From Clostridia bacterium (GTDB taxonomy: Bacteria; Bacillota; Clostridia; Christensenellales; Borkfalkiaceae): a stretch of DNA of 13,392 nt. The position numbers and the translations under genes were made by a program. The stretch spans positions 1-13,392 of the forward strand of contig JAGBSS010000253.1 in the NCBI GenBank assembly GCA_017631725.1, written 5' to 3'. Position 1 is the first letter of the stretch. Every line of letters begins with the position of its first letter. Below are positions 1-8,141 of this stretch, piece by piece. The notes below the pieces were generated by a model, which did no database searches, was not told where the DNA came from, and worked only from the letters and a program-made list of their open reading frames with translations.

Positions 1-240
1 AATGTTAGCAACGCCACAATGAGCCTGACGGCGAGTAATGGGGCAAACACGACAAATATTACCTTAGACAACTTAATAACGCTTCAAAACTCCGCACAGA
101 ACTTGGAAGATTTAATTCAAAGTTTAATTACAACGATAAAAGCAATAACAATAACAAATAACCAAATTTCACAAACAAGCAAAGATAATTTAACAACAGT
201 AGCCACAAACTTTGCAGCACTATTAAAAGGAAGAAATTAA
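1..240 (+). CDS. C-terminal part of a probable baseplate spike/puncturing protein (Gp138/gpV-like), 5' end outside window
   Basis: The frame is open from base 1, so this is the tail of a longer gene rather than a gene starting at the ATG at 19. The visible 79 residues are Ser/Thr/Asn-rich. They contain a helical stretch (QNLEDLIQSLITTIKAI) followed by a region ending in TNFAALLKG. This 'short helix, LxxLI, few hydrophobic repeats, end' pattern is what follows the beta-helix in Gp138/gpV-type baseplate spikes. Its position directly before a gp25-like gene and baseplate J supports that reading. The stop codon abuts the ATG of the next gene and AGGAAG within the last codons serves as its ribosome binding site. 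The assignment is inferred from context and the helical tail; the OB-fold domain that would prove it lies outside the window. Confidence 0.5.
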   Translation, partial: NVSNATMSLTASNGANTTNITLDNLITLQNSAQNLEDLIQSLITTIKAITITNNQISQTSKDNLTTVATNFAALLKGRN

Positions 241-594
241 ATGAGTTTTAGAAATTTAGATGCAAACGGCGATTGGACTTTCGGGCAAAGCATGAGCAAT
301 TATGTTTATGACGATATGGAAATTTTATTAAATGCAAAAACCCGTATTCTTTCTTTTTTGGGCGATTGCTTTTTTGCCCCGACAGAAGGTATTGATTGGT
401 GGCATTTATTTGCATATAACAAACAAGCCGAACTTGAAAACGCAGTTATGGCAACAATAGCAGAAACAAACGGCGTTGCAAGCACAAATCAGGTGGAAAG
501 TTATATGACAGGAAACAGAAAAATAAACCTCGCTTATTCAATTACAACCGTAAACGGAACAACTTATCAACAAGAGTTAATACCCATAATGTAA
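241..594 (+). CDS. Baseplate wedge protein, gp25/gpW-like
   Basis: A protein of 117 residues. The family assembles into the inner wedge of contractile-tail baseplates and helps nucleate the sheath. Visible features are an N-terminal Asp/Gly/Trp segment (residues 6-17), a helical run that includes ILLNAKTRILSFLGDC, then a GIDWWHLF segment in the place where gp25 proteins carry the conserved G(I)xY/W motif after the first helix. A second helix (about residues 60-80) precedes a C-terminal beta hairpin. Length suits gp25/gpW proteins (about 110-150). It sits immediately before baseplate J, which is the usual P2/Mu-type order. Similarity is by motif and order, not by a search. A Mu gp46-like protein is the main alternative. 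Confidence 0.65.
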   Translation: MSFRNLDANGDWTFGQSMSNYVYDDMEILLNAKTRILSFLGDCFFAPTEGIDWWHLFAYNKQAELENAVMATIAETNGVASTNQVESYMTGNRKINLAYSITTVNGTTYQQELIPIM

Positions 595-604
595 GGATAT
601 ATAA

Positions 605-1810
605 ATGGCAGACCAAAACTATATTGGCGTTAATGGAATAGTAACGCAATCACTTCAACAAATACAAGATGACCTTGTTGCAAAATTCAATAACATTTAT
701 GGCGCAGATGTAAACCTCGAACAAAACTCACCTGATGCACAATTTTTGATGATTCTTGCACAAGAGAAAAAAGACATTCTCGACTTATGCGTTCAGTTTT
801 ATAATAACTTAGACACAGAAAGAGTTGTCGGAATACCGCAGCAAATCTTGTACAAACTCAATGGGCTTGAAATAAAGGCTTTTACATACAGTTACGTATA
901 TATTGATATAACCACAACAAAAGCACTTAATTTGCAAGGCATACCCGAAGAAGAAGTAAACAACGCAGATGTAACAGGCTATACCGTTTCAGATACAAAC
1001 GGCAACAGATGGATATTAACAACAGGACAAGCAGGCGTTAATACCGTTTCATTAACAGAAGGTTTAAATGAAAATTTAAGATTTAGAGCGGCAGAACTCG
1101 GAAGCGTTGAAGCGCTTGCAAACACAATTACTGTTATGGAAACAATTATTGCGGGTGTTCAGAGTGTTAATAACCCTGCAAATAACTATCAGACAGGTGC
1201 AACAGGGGAACTTGACAGCGCTTTTAGGCTTAGAAGAAACAGAAGCGTAACGATGCCGTCTCAAGGTTTTGAAGATGCACTTGAAGCACAGTTATTAACT
1301 ATTGAAAACGTTGCAGAAGCAAAAGTCTATTCTAACAGAACAGATGCAACGGCAGACGGAATTCCCGCTCATACAGTATGGGTAATAGTTAAAGGCGGAG
1401 CAGATGAAAAAATCGGACAGGCAATTTATTATAATATTCCGCCCGGAATACCGATGAAAGGAACAAAAAGCGTTCCTATTTCAAGACCAAACGGCACTTT
1501 AGAGACGGTTAATTTTGATACCGCTTCGGAAATTCAATTATATGTTGATATGAAAATCAAACCTCTTTCCGGCGCAATCGACCAAAACTACATTAAACAA
1601 CAACTTGCAGAATTAACGTTTGAAATCGGGCAAAGTGCCGAAGCGGTAAATATTGCATCAACAGTTAAAGACATTATATCTGCAAACGGCACGCCGTATG
1701 ATGTTGGCGTTTCGTTGACAAATGATAATTATTCCGAAATAGTTAGTCCGTCAGATTTAGACGAATATTTTTCAATTAGTACAGACAATATCACAATTCA
1801 GGTAATATAA
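605..1810 (+). CDS. Baseplate J-like protein
   Basis: A protein of 401 residues, in the usual 350-480 range for baseplate J. J proteins form the baseplate wedge arms joining the central hub to the fibre network. The N-terminal helical region (residues 8-75) includes NSPDAQFLMILAQEKKDILD, matching the family's 'P..q....A...a.l..l' opening. It is followed by a beta-rich domain, then the central segment QTGATGELDSAFRLRRNRS (around residue 195) and FEDALEAQLLTIENVAEAKVY, both typical of the J core. The PGIPMKG motif near residue 280 is also characteristic. The start follows AAGGAT with about 7 nt spacing. Its stop TAA shares a base with the next ATG (TAATG), so translation of the DUF2612 gene is probably coupled. 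No truncation is seen. Confidence 0.9.
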   Translation: MADQNYIGVNGIVTQSLQQIQDDLVAKFNNIYGADVNLEQNSPDAQFLMILAQEKKDILDLCVQFYNNLDTERVVGIPQQILYKLNGLEIKAFTYSYVYIDITTTKALNLQGIPEEEVNNADVTGYTVSDTNGNRWILTTGQAGVNTVSLTEGLNENLRFRAAELGSVEALANTITVMETIIAGVQSVNNPANNYQTGATGELDSAFRLRRNRSVTMPSQGFEDALEAQLLTIENVAEAKVYSNRTDATADGIPAHTVWVIVKGGADEKIGQAIYYNIPPGIPMKGTKSVPISRPNGTLETVNFDTASEIQLYVDMKIKPLSGAIDQNYIKQQLAELTFEIGQSAEAVNIASTVKDIISANGTPYDVGVSLTNDNYSEIVSPSDLDEYFSISTDNITIQVI

Positions 1811-2418
1811 TGGCATACGAAGCAGAAGTCTCAAATGTAGAAGAATATTATGCAAATTTGCTTATTCTTCAGTATAGAAATAAGCCGAAAGCAAGAGCAA
1901 CGGTCAAACTCGGAGCAGACATATATCTTGGCGATGGGCTTGTTTTTGAACTCAATGACATATTAAACATTGATATTGCCGTAGGCAAACAACTTGATTT
2001 AATTGGGCAAATTCTTGGATGCAACCGAAATATTTACGGGCTTTCAATTGATACCCCGTTTTTCTCTTTTGAAAAAGAAGATGCTTACGGATATTCTGAC
2101 AAAAACACTTTATCTGAAGGCTATTGGAAATCATATTTTAACAGCACAGGTTCAGCCTATGCCCTTCCTGATGACGATTATAGATATTTGTTAAAATTCA
2201 AAGCCGCATATAACCTCAAAAGGGGTTCATGGGGCGAATTAAATGACATGTATGACACATTTTTTGGCAATGAATTGAATATGGTTAATAATAAAGATTT
2301 GTCGGTTACGTTCCAATACAGCCCAAATCTTTCTTTAGCCTTAAAAGTAGCAAAATTCTTAAATTATATAATTCCGCCGATGGGAATAAAATACGAGTTT
2401 GAAGAAATAGAGGAATAA
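1810..2418 (+). CDS. DUF2612 tail protein (baseplate/fibre adaptor, P2 gpI / Mu gp48 position)
   Basis: A protein of 202 residues. The opening YYANLLILQYRNKPKARATV, then DIDIAVGKQLDLIGQILG (residues 56-74), is the signature pattern of DUF2612: a repeat-like helical N-terminus followed by a D.ava G.qLd.iG segment. The C-terminal half holds KFLNYIIPPMGIKYEFEE, the usual closing beta segment. In P2/Mu-like phages the protein after baseplate J closes the baseplate and anchors the tail fibre, and this position fits. The start overlaps the J stop by one base and the gene ends 3 nt before the next. The exact biochemical role is not established for this family; an adaptor role is inferred from gene order. 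Confidence 0.8.
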   Translation: MAYEAEVSNVEEYYANLLILQYRNKPKARATVKLGADIYLGDGLVFELNDILNIDIAVGKQLDLIGQILGCNRNIYGLSIDTPFFSFEKEDAYGYSDKNTLSEGYWKSYFNSTGSAYALPDDDYRYLLKFKAAYNLKRGSWGELNDMYDTFFGNELNMVNNKDLSVTFQYSPNLSLALKVAKFLNYIIPPMGIKYEFEEIEE

Positions 2419-2421
2419 TAA

Positions 2422-3435
2422 ATGACGACACTAACAAGACAACCTTACAAGGTTTTTGCACAAAACGCAAACCTCGACCAATTGGCTGTTTACGGTTCAA
2501 TGAAAACGGGAACACCTGTTTATAGTTCAAGCATTGCAACCTTACAAGGCGAAACGGCATACGGTTTAGGCTGGGCAGATGCGATTTTAGACGACAAAGC
2601 CCCTTATCTTGAAGAAATGAACGGCCTTCAATACAGTTCAAGTTATCAAATCGGGTATATGTTGCAAGAAGGCATTCCCGCTTATGATTCAGCGACAGAA
2701 TACTCAAATACAAGTATTGTAAAAGTAATCAATAATAACGAATTGCAACTTTATCACTCTTTGCAAAATAGCAATGTCGGACATGCATTAAGTGAACCCG
2801 AATGGTGGACACAAGTATATTTCACAAATACTGCTGCTATCGGTGTTCCGCAATTAACACTTGCATTTAATACATTACCCCCCAATTGCGTATGGCTTGA
2901 AGGGGCAACCGTATCAAGAACAACTTATGCAAGCCTTTTTGCGATTTATGGCACAACATACGGCGCTGGCGATGGTTCTACTACCTTCAAACTCCCTGAT
3001 TTACGAAATCGTGTTTTTTGGGGCGGAACAACAGCCGGCTATCTCGGAGCAGGCTTCCCGTCTTTAACAAGTACAACCGCAAGCGCTGGAGCGCACACCC
3101 ACACAAGGGGAACAATGGAAATTGCCGGTAGTTTTTGGGATTTAGCAAGTACAGGCTATCAAGACGGCAATTATATGGGTTCTGCTGATGGTGCATTTTA
3201 TACAAACGCAAGAGGTTCAGGAAACGCAAGCCATAAGGCTTCAAGCGTTACAAAATTAAGTGATGGGCATGATGGTATTGGCTTTAGGGCTTCAAGAAAT
3301 TGGACAGGTTCAACATCATCTTCCGGCGCTCATACTCATGCAGTAACAATTTCTGACGGTTACGGTATTTTGGGCGCAGCAACAACAGTAAGACCGCCAG
3401 CCGTAAAGGTAAGAATATATACGAGGTACGCATAA
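2422..3435 (+). CDS. Tail fibre with phage tail collar domain and HxH motifs
   Basis: A protein of 337 residues. Residues 1-135 are a shaft/attachment region. A tail-collar (MdpB/short-tail-fibre type) domain follows at about 148-200: LPPNCVWLEGATVSRTTYA, then FAIYGTTYGAGDGSTTFKLP and DLRNRVFWG, which is the classic 'G..vsr..Y..Lf..iGt.yG.gdG.ttF.lPdlr.r' pattern. After it come two separate AHTH motifs, near residues 224 and 303, flanked by small Ser/Gly residues. In T4 gp37 and related fibres, HxH clusters bind iron along the trimer axis. The C-terminus closes with RPPAVKVRIYTRYA, the family's usual final strand. This is one of two probable receptor-binding fibres. It follows DUF2612 by 3 nt and abuts its likely chaperone gene. 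Confidence 0.88.
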   Translation: MTTLTRQPYKVFAQNANLDQLAVYGSMKTGTPVYSSSIATLQGETAYGLGWADAILDDKAPYLEEMNGLQYSSSYQIGYMLQEGIPAYDSATEYSNTSIVKVINNNELQLYHSLQNSNVGHALSEPEWWTQVYFTNTAAIGVPQLTLAFNTLPPNCVWLEGATVSRTTYASLFAIYGTTYGAGDGSTTFKLPDLRNRVFWGGTTAGYLGAGFPSLTSTTASAGAHTHTRGTMEIAGSFWDLASTGYQDGNYMGSADGAFYTNARGSGNASHKASSVTKLSDGHDGIGFRASRNWTGSTSSSGAHTHAVTISDGYGILGAATTVRPPAVKVRIYTRYA

Positions 3436-4083
3436 ATGAAGATATACAACTATGATGAAATGACGGGCGAATTTCTCTTTGAAAGTGAAGCAGAACTTGA
3501 CCCCGCAGAATGGCAAATTAACCATAAAAAAGTTTATTTAATGCCCGCAAATGCGACAAAAACAAAACCGCCCAAAACTTCTGCTACTCAAATTGCTATT
3601 TTTCAAAATGACAGTTGGGAAATAGAAGATAATTATAAGGGCATGTATATGGTTGATGAAAACATGTCTCCTGTTTTTGTTGACTTTATCGGCTCATTGC
3701 CCGAAGGTTTTGTACCCTGTACGGAAGCACAGGCAAACAAAATTCTCGAAGATAAAATTTATTATGTTATTCAAAACGGCGAATTAATTATCAACCCTAA
3801 TTATGACGAAGATAAAGAAAAGGAAAAAGAAGAAATCTTCAACGCAAACTTCTTCCCTACCTCTTTAGGATATATTCGCAGAACGGTTAAAATGCAAAAT
3901 CTTGAAGAACTCAAGTTTTTAAGTGATATTTTGCCGCTTTTGGAAGTTGGCACGCCTGTTTTGGTTTATTCAAAAGACCTTAAACAAAGCACGGCTATTG
4001 TAACAGAACAATTCATTGCAGAATGCAAGGCTCAATTGTACAAAGATTTTTATGGAGATTTCCCGAATGAACCCAATATATAA
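3436..4083 (+). CDS. Tail fibre assembly chaperone-like protein
   Basis: A protein of 215 residues. The opening contains MKIYNYDEMTGEFLFESEAE, a 'YnYd..tGeflg...A..DP' start shared by tail fibre assembly proteins. PANATKTKPPKTSATQIAIF and SWEIEDNYKGMYMVD (about residues 35-75) then match the 'P.T..G....f....W....d.rG...y' core of that family. A charged helical stretch (about 118-135, DEDKEKEKEEI) separates it from a C-terminal helical domain. Such chaperones help trimerise the fibre encoded just upstream, to which this gene is directly abutted. GAGG lies 10 nt before its ATG. The end overlaps the next gene by 17 nt. The C-terminal half (140-215) is not part of the core chaperone domain and may be an additional helical domain. 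Confidence 0.7.
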   Translation: MKIYNYDEMTGEFLFESEAELDPAEWQINHKKVYLMPANATKTKPPKTSATQIAIFQNDSWEIEDNYKGMYMVDENMSPVFVDFIGSLPEGFVPCTEAQANKILEDKIYYVIQNGELIINPNYDEDKEKEKEEIFNANFFPTSLGYIRRTVKMQNLEELKFLSDILPLLEVGTPVLVYSKDLKQSTAIVTEQFIAECKAQLYKDFYGDFPNEPNI

Positions 4084-4375
4084 AACAGACGACATGGGTG
4101 CTTTTGGCGGTGGTATTACTATCAATTTAAGCAACCCTCAAGGTTATGAAATTAGCAAAGTTATATTTGTTTGCGGATGCATTCAAAAGGTTTACGAAAA
4201 CCCGACTTTTCCGCTTCATATAGCCCCGACAAGCGAAGAAACGGCAAAATTCAACGTTACAAACGTTTGCTATCTTGTTGTTTATGATAGTCAAGGCAGA
4301 CAAAAAACATGCAAAGGTACATTGACGATTCCGGCACAGAATGGAGTATTAAATAATGGAAGAACTTGTTGCTAA
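4067..4375 (+). CDS. Small beta-rich phage protein, function unknown
   Basis: A protein of 102 residues that I do not recognise. I chose the ATG at 4067 because GGAG lies 9 nt upstream and the residues before it (read from an ATG at 4016) are only a shadow of the fibre chaperone. The sequence alternates short hydrophobic stretches with polar turns (ITINLSNPQGY, KVIFVCGCIQKVY, VCYLVVYDSQG, KGTLTIPAQNG), suggesting an immunoglobulin-like or similar beta sandwich. It has six Cys, two at the extreme C-terminus. It overlaps the chaperone by 17 nt and the giant fibre by 20 nt, a sign of translational coupling. The giant fibre begins with a similar beta-strand-like segment, so this could be an adaptor or cap linking that fibre to the baseplate. 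That role is inference from position only. Confidence 0.6.
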   Translation: MNPIYKTDDMGAFGGGITINLSNPQGYEISKVIFVCGCIQKVYENPTFPLHIAPTSEETAKFNVTNVCYLVVYDSQGRQKTCKGTLTIPAQNGVLNNGRTCC

Positions 4376-7300
4376 TTTCACGCTTGAAGATACACCGATA
4401 AACGCTCAATTTGAAGTTGAAGAAGCCGACCACGTTGATGCAATTTTCGAAATTAATGCAACGGGAGCATTTTGGGGCAATATTTTAGGCAATATTGAAA
4501 ATCAAACCGACCTCAAAGATATTTTAGACGGTTTAGAATTAACAATAAACAATAATTATGATACTCTTGACGGCAGAATTGACAGCGTTGTAGAAAGTTT
4601 CGATGATGATATTGACACTTTAAGCGGTCAAATCGACAGTAATCATCAAGAAATAACCAATATTGCTACAACTATGCAAGGATATGGCGACATTGTAACG
4701 TACAATGCCGCATATTTTGCTACTTCCGCACAGGGGGCGTTGGCAGATACGGCATTACAACCGAATGACAATATATCGGAATTGACAAACAATGCGGGAT
4801 ATATTACAGGCATAGACAGTACAGATGTTGTCAATGCCTTAGGGTATACACCTTATGATGCAAGCAACCCTGACGGTTACACAACAAATGTAGGTACGGT
4901 TACGAGCGTTAATAACACAAGCCCCGATTCAAACGGCAACGTAACAATTACAATTCCCGATACGGCCGCTTGGGGAAACATCACAGGCACATTAAACAAT
5001 CAAACAGATTTGCAAAACGCCCTTGATGCAAAGGTAACAAATAACGCAACAGGTTCACAATCTATTGCTTTGGGTTCTATGGCAACCGCAACGGGAACGG
5101 GTTCTGTTTCTTTCGGTTATAGTGCGGATGCGACATCGACTTACGCAATGGCGATAGGCTGGGATGCAAGTGCAAGCAATACAAATACAATTGCTATTGG
5201 TAAAGGTGCGAAGGCAACGGCGGCGGGTGCAATTGCAATAGGAACAGGCTCGGAAAATAGTGCTTCTTATACATTTCAAGTCAGTAGTTATAAACTATTA
5301 GATTTGTCTGACGGTTTAATTCCTGATGCTCGCATAAGTACAAATATTGCAAGAAGTTCTGATATTCCGACTTTTGATACCGACCAAATGGCGGCAATAA
5401 ATTCAGGTGCAACGGCTACTAATATCGGACAAATAGCAACTAATACTCAAGATATATCAGACGAAATTATAAACAGACAAAACGCTGATAACGGCTTGCA
5501 ATCTCAAATTGATGCTTTAGTTGTTGCTTCTGACGTGTTTGATATTGTCGGCACTTATGCAGAATTGCAAGCATACGACATTTCAAGCGTTCCTGTTAAT
5601 GATATTATAAAGGTTTTAGTTGACAGCACACATGACAATGCGGCCACATATTACAGGTGCGTTGAATCGGGCGGTATTAAGTCTTGGAGTTATATCGGTG
5701 CTGAAGGTGCTTATTATACAAAATCAGAAGCAGACGGCAGATTTGTTGCACAAACCACAACCATAAACGGACACGCACTAAGTTCAAACATATCACTTGA
5801 TGCTTCTGACGTTGGTGCTTTGCCCGATAGCACAGTTATACCGACAGTTAATAACTCAACTATAACAATACAAAAAAATAGTTCAACGGTTGATACCTTT
5901 ACGCTTAACCAATCAACGGCAAAAACTATTAATATATCAATTCCGACAGATACAAGCGATTTGACGAATGGTGCGGGGTATATAACAGGTATAACAAGTT
6001 CAGACGTTACAACCGCACTCGGCTATACACCATACGACAGTTCAAACCCTGACGGCTACACAACCAATGTAGGTACAGTTACAAAGGTAAATAATACAAG
6101 TCCCGATGCAAACGGGAATGTATCAATTACTATTCCGTCAATGAACAGTAGCAACAACTATGTACCTTATAGGTCAAGTGCTTCTGCGTTTGGAAACTCT
6201 ACATTATTGTATAACTCCAATGCAATGGCTTTTACTGGCAGATTACACGTTGGTTCAGCTTCACCCGCTAGTTATTATGACAAAGGAAGATTGACAATAT
6301 ACGATAATACGGCAAGTCAACAAACAACTTCTCTTGCGTTGCTTAACTACGGCGGTGGCGGTGGATGCGGTGTCGCAGTTGATATGTACAACACTTCTGC
6401 CAATAACGGCATTCCGTCAGGAAGATTTGGGGTTGTTGATAACGGAAACTATTCAGGTTATTTACAGTTACAAGTAAAAAAATCAGGTGCGGCGGGAAAT
6501 CCTCTCTTACCTGCGATGAATATAGTGCCTGTTCCGGCAGCAAATTCTCTTACAACGTGCGTATCTTTCGGTCAAGATGAATTTAACAGAGTTTTATTTG
6601 ATTTGCATAAACCCGAAGCGACTGTAACCATTACCGATACTGATAAGCGTTGGGGCGGTAGTGGTACAACATACTCGGTTACAGGCTCAAATAAATTCAA
6701 TACTCGTTTATTGGTTGCAGTCGGCGATATTGTATCATTTGATAGTTTTACAACAGAAGCGACAGTTACGGGAGTTGTTTCAAACTCTACAACTTGTCAA
6801 ATAACAACTGATGTAACACTTGGAACTATATCAAATAAAAATATTTCAGTTAAAAAAGCATATTTCAAGATAACAGACGAAAACAATAATACAAAAATAT
6901 ATGTTAACCCGTATGGAAAATTTGCAATAGGTACTCTTTCCCCGTCTTATGATTTAGATGTTGTAGGAACAATAAACGCAAGTACAGATGTTAAGGTTAA
7001 TGGTACAAGTGTCATACAAGTCCAATCTGATTGGAACGAAACAGACACAAGCAGTAAAGCATATATCCTTAATAAGCCAAATATTCCTGCAGGGGTAGTG
7101 GTCGACCAAACCTATGACGGAACGTCAACAAATGCACAATCAGGTGTTGCTATTGCAGGGGCAGGGTTTGCTTTATCTTCAAACCTAGCAACTGTGGCAA
7201 CATCAGGTGATTATGATGATTTAACAAACAAGCCTACTATACCTACTGTAAATGATAGCACTATTACTATTCAACAAGGTGGAACAACAGTTGACACGTT

Positions 7301-8141
7301 TACGACAAATCAATCGACAAATAAAACAATAAATATTCCTAACGAAATATTTATTGCAGAATATGGAACAACAACTTTTGCAGAGGTTTTGGCAGCAGTG
7401 CAAAGCAATAAAAAAGTATTGTTAGAAGAAACTGAAACGATTAATGCTGTTGATAGTCTAAAACATTATGCCGAGTTATCTCTGCAAGCAATAATAACTA
7501 CACCTTCGGAATTTCGTTTCTCTAGCGTATATGGAACTTTTGCTAGAACCTATGTACTAACATTTAATAATGCTTGGAGTGTTTCATCCCATACAAATGA
7601 ACAAATTGGAAATAAAGTAACTTCTATTTCTTCTACAAGCACAGACACTCAATATCCAAGTGCTAAGTGTGTGTATAATAATTTACTAACAAAAGCCGAT
7701 ACAACTCTTTCAAACGTATCATCTATTGATAGCAATTCCGCAGTACAAACGGCTCTTGACAGTAAAGCAGACACAGATTTTTCAAACATATCCACTACGG
7801 CGAAAATAAAAACTGCTCATCTTGCTTCGCCGTCTAATACCTCAAAAACTGTTACTTTAGGGGCAAGCGGCACAGAATATACTGCCCCAACTGACGGATA
7901 TTATTCTTTGACGCTTAGTTTTTCAAACTCTTCTGCGGCAACCCGTTATTGCCGCCTTAGAAACGAAAGTAATGGCATTGATAGTTTTTCAATTCAACCA
8001 GCAGCAACCGGACAGGTTGGATGTTGGACTGTGGCACAAAAAGGACAAAAAGTAAAGGCATATTATTCTGTCGGAACAATCACGGCTACTGACTTTAGAT
8101 TTATCCCCTGTGTTGGTTCAGAAAGCGAGGTTGCATCATAA
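4356..8141 (+). CDS. Giant modular tail fibre / receptor-binding protein with YadA-like head repeats
   Basis: A protein of 1261 residues. In order: a short beta N-terminus (1-38, probable attachment); a WGNI-G-NQTDL linker module (40-58, again at 206-224); a helical coiled segment (60-110); a linker module (142-201); five 14-residue repeats with the AIG/ALG core (234-303), as in YadA-type trimeric adhesin heads; a coiled-coil segment (340-390); a second copy of the linker module (535-594); a Gly-rich domain (around 660-680, NYGGGGGCG); a segment with PSYDLDVVGTINAS (863-877), common just before S74-type fibre tips; and a C-terminal beta domain with ASGTEYTAPTDGYYSLTL (1170-1187), resembling jelly-roll/C1q-like fibre tips. 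No S74 autoproteolytic chaperone is visible at the end. Expected to form a trimer. GGAG lies upstream of the start, which overlaps the preceding gene. Confidence 0.85.
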   Translation: MEELVANFTLEDTPINAQFEVEEADHVDAIFEINATGAFWGNILGNIENQTDLKDILDGLELTINNNYDTLDGRIDSVVESFDDDIDTLSGQIDSNHQEITNIATTMQGYGDIVTYNAAYFATSAQGALADTALQPNDNISELTNNAGYITGIDSTDVVNALGYTPYDASNPDGYTTNVGTVTSVNNTSPDSNGNVTITIPDTAAWGNITGTLNNQTDLQNALDAKVTNNATGSQSIALGSMATATGTGSVSFGYSADATSTYAMAIGWDASASNTNTIAIGKGAKATAAGAIAIGTGSENSASYTFQVSSYKLLDLSDGLIPDARISTNIARSSDIPTFDTDQMAAINSGATATNIGQIATNTQDISDEIINRQNADNGLQSQIDALVVASDVFDIVGTYAELQAYDISSVPVNDIIKVLVDSTHDNAATYYRCVESGGIKSWSYIGAEGAYYTKSEADGRFVAQTTTINGHALSSNISLDASDVGALPDSTVIPTVNNSTITIQKNSSTVDTFTLNQSTAKTINISIPTDTSDLTNGAGYITGITSSDVTTALGYTPYDSSNPDGYTTNVGTVTKVNNTSPDANGNVSITIPSMNSSNNYVPYRSSASAFGNSTLLYNSNAMAFTGRLHVGSASPASYYDKGRLTIYDNTASQQTTSLALLNYGGGGGCGVAVDMYNTSANNGIPSGRFGVVDNGNYSGYLQLQVKKSGAAGNPLLPAMNIVPVPAANSLTTCVSFGQDEFNRVLFDLHKPEATVTITDTDKRWGGSGTTYSVTGSNKFNTRLLVAVGDIVSFDSFTTEATVTGVVSNSTTCQITTDVTLGTISNKNISVKKAYFKITDENNNTKIYVNPYGKFAIGTLSPSYDLDVVGTINASTDVKVNGTSVIQVQSDWNETDTSSKAYILNKPNIPAGVVVDQTYDGTSTNAQSGVAIAGAGFALSSNLATVATSGDYDDLTNKPTIPTVNDSTITIQQGGTTVDTFTTNQSTNKTINIPNEIFIAEYGTTTFAEVLAAVQSNKKVLLEETETINAVDSLKHYAELSLQAIITTPSEFRFSSVYGTFARTYVLTFNNAWSVSSHTNEQIGNKVTSISSTSTDTQYPSAKCVYNNLLTKADTTLSNVSSIDSNSAVQTALDSKADTDFSNISTTAKIKTAHLASPSNTSKTVTLGASGTEYTAPTDGYYSLTLSFSNSSAATRYCRLRNESNGIDSFSIQPAATGQVGCWTVAQKGQKVKAYYSVGTITATDFRFIPCVGSESEVAS
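4779..4958 (+). repeat. Fibre linker module, copy 1 of 2
   Basis: Fibre residues 142-201 (ELTNNAGYITGI...TITIP). They match residues 535-594 at most positions, including LGYTPYD, NPDGYTTNVGTVT and VNNTSP-NGNV. The two copies lie 393 residues apart and differ mainly at synonymous and conservative positions, so they are an old intragenic duplication or independent acquisitions of one linker cassette. Confidence 0.85.
5055..5264 (+). repeat. Five tandem 14-residue YadA-head-like repeats
   Basis: Fibre residues 234-303 fall into five units of 14 residues (SQSIALGSMATATG, TGSVSFGYSADATS, TYAMAIGWDASASN, TNTIAIGKGAKATA, AGAIAIGTGSENSA). Each carries the (S/A)(I/V)(A/S)(L/I/F)G core and a following A-rich turn. 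In YadA and related trimeric adhesins, such units stack as a left-handed parallel beta-roll. The units are diverged at DNA level, so this is not a simple slippage tract. Confidence 0.8.
5838..5939 (+). repeat. Fibre 'IPTVNxSTITIQ' module, copy 1 of 2
   Basis: Fibre residues 495-528. They match residues 962-995 (bases 7239-7340) in IPTVN-STITIQ, TVDTFT, NQST and KTINI. A small beta linker used twice in the same fibre. Confidence 0.8.
5958..6137 (+). repeat. Fibre linker module, copy 2 of 2
   Basis: Fibre residues 535-594 (DLTNGAGYITGI...SITIP), the partner of 4779-4958. See that entry for the shared motifs. Confidence 0.85.
7239..7340 (+). repeat. Fibre 'IPTVNxSTITIQ' module, copy 2 of 2
   Basis: Fibre residues 962-995, the partner of 5838-5939. 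It follows a DYDDLTNKPTIP linker of the type widespread in modular phage fibres. Confidence 0.8.

Noticed and set aside
2306..2713. Leftward 135-codon frame across the DUF2612/fibre junction
   Set aside because: It crosses two well-supported rightward genes and has a composition expected of an antisense shadow.
4016..4066. Upstream start for the 102-residue gene
   Set aside because: The extra 17 residues are only an alternative frame of the fibre chaperone's end; the ATG at 4067 has a well-placed GGAG and a smaller overlap.
5055..5279. Leftward 74-codon Cys/Arg-rich frame
   Set aside because: It is the reverse complement of the YadA-like repeats, and its Cys/Arg pattern is a by-product of Ala/Gly/Thr codons.
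4779..6137. Diversity-generating retroelement acting on the fibre
   Set aside because: No reverse transcriptase and no template/variable repeat pair with adenine-specific mismatches; the two modules are ordinary linker duplicates.
6347..6367. GGCGGTGGCGGTGGA tract as a slippage or frameshift site
   Set aside because: The frame continues cleanly through it into recognisable fibre sequence; Gly runs are normal in this domain.
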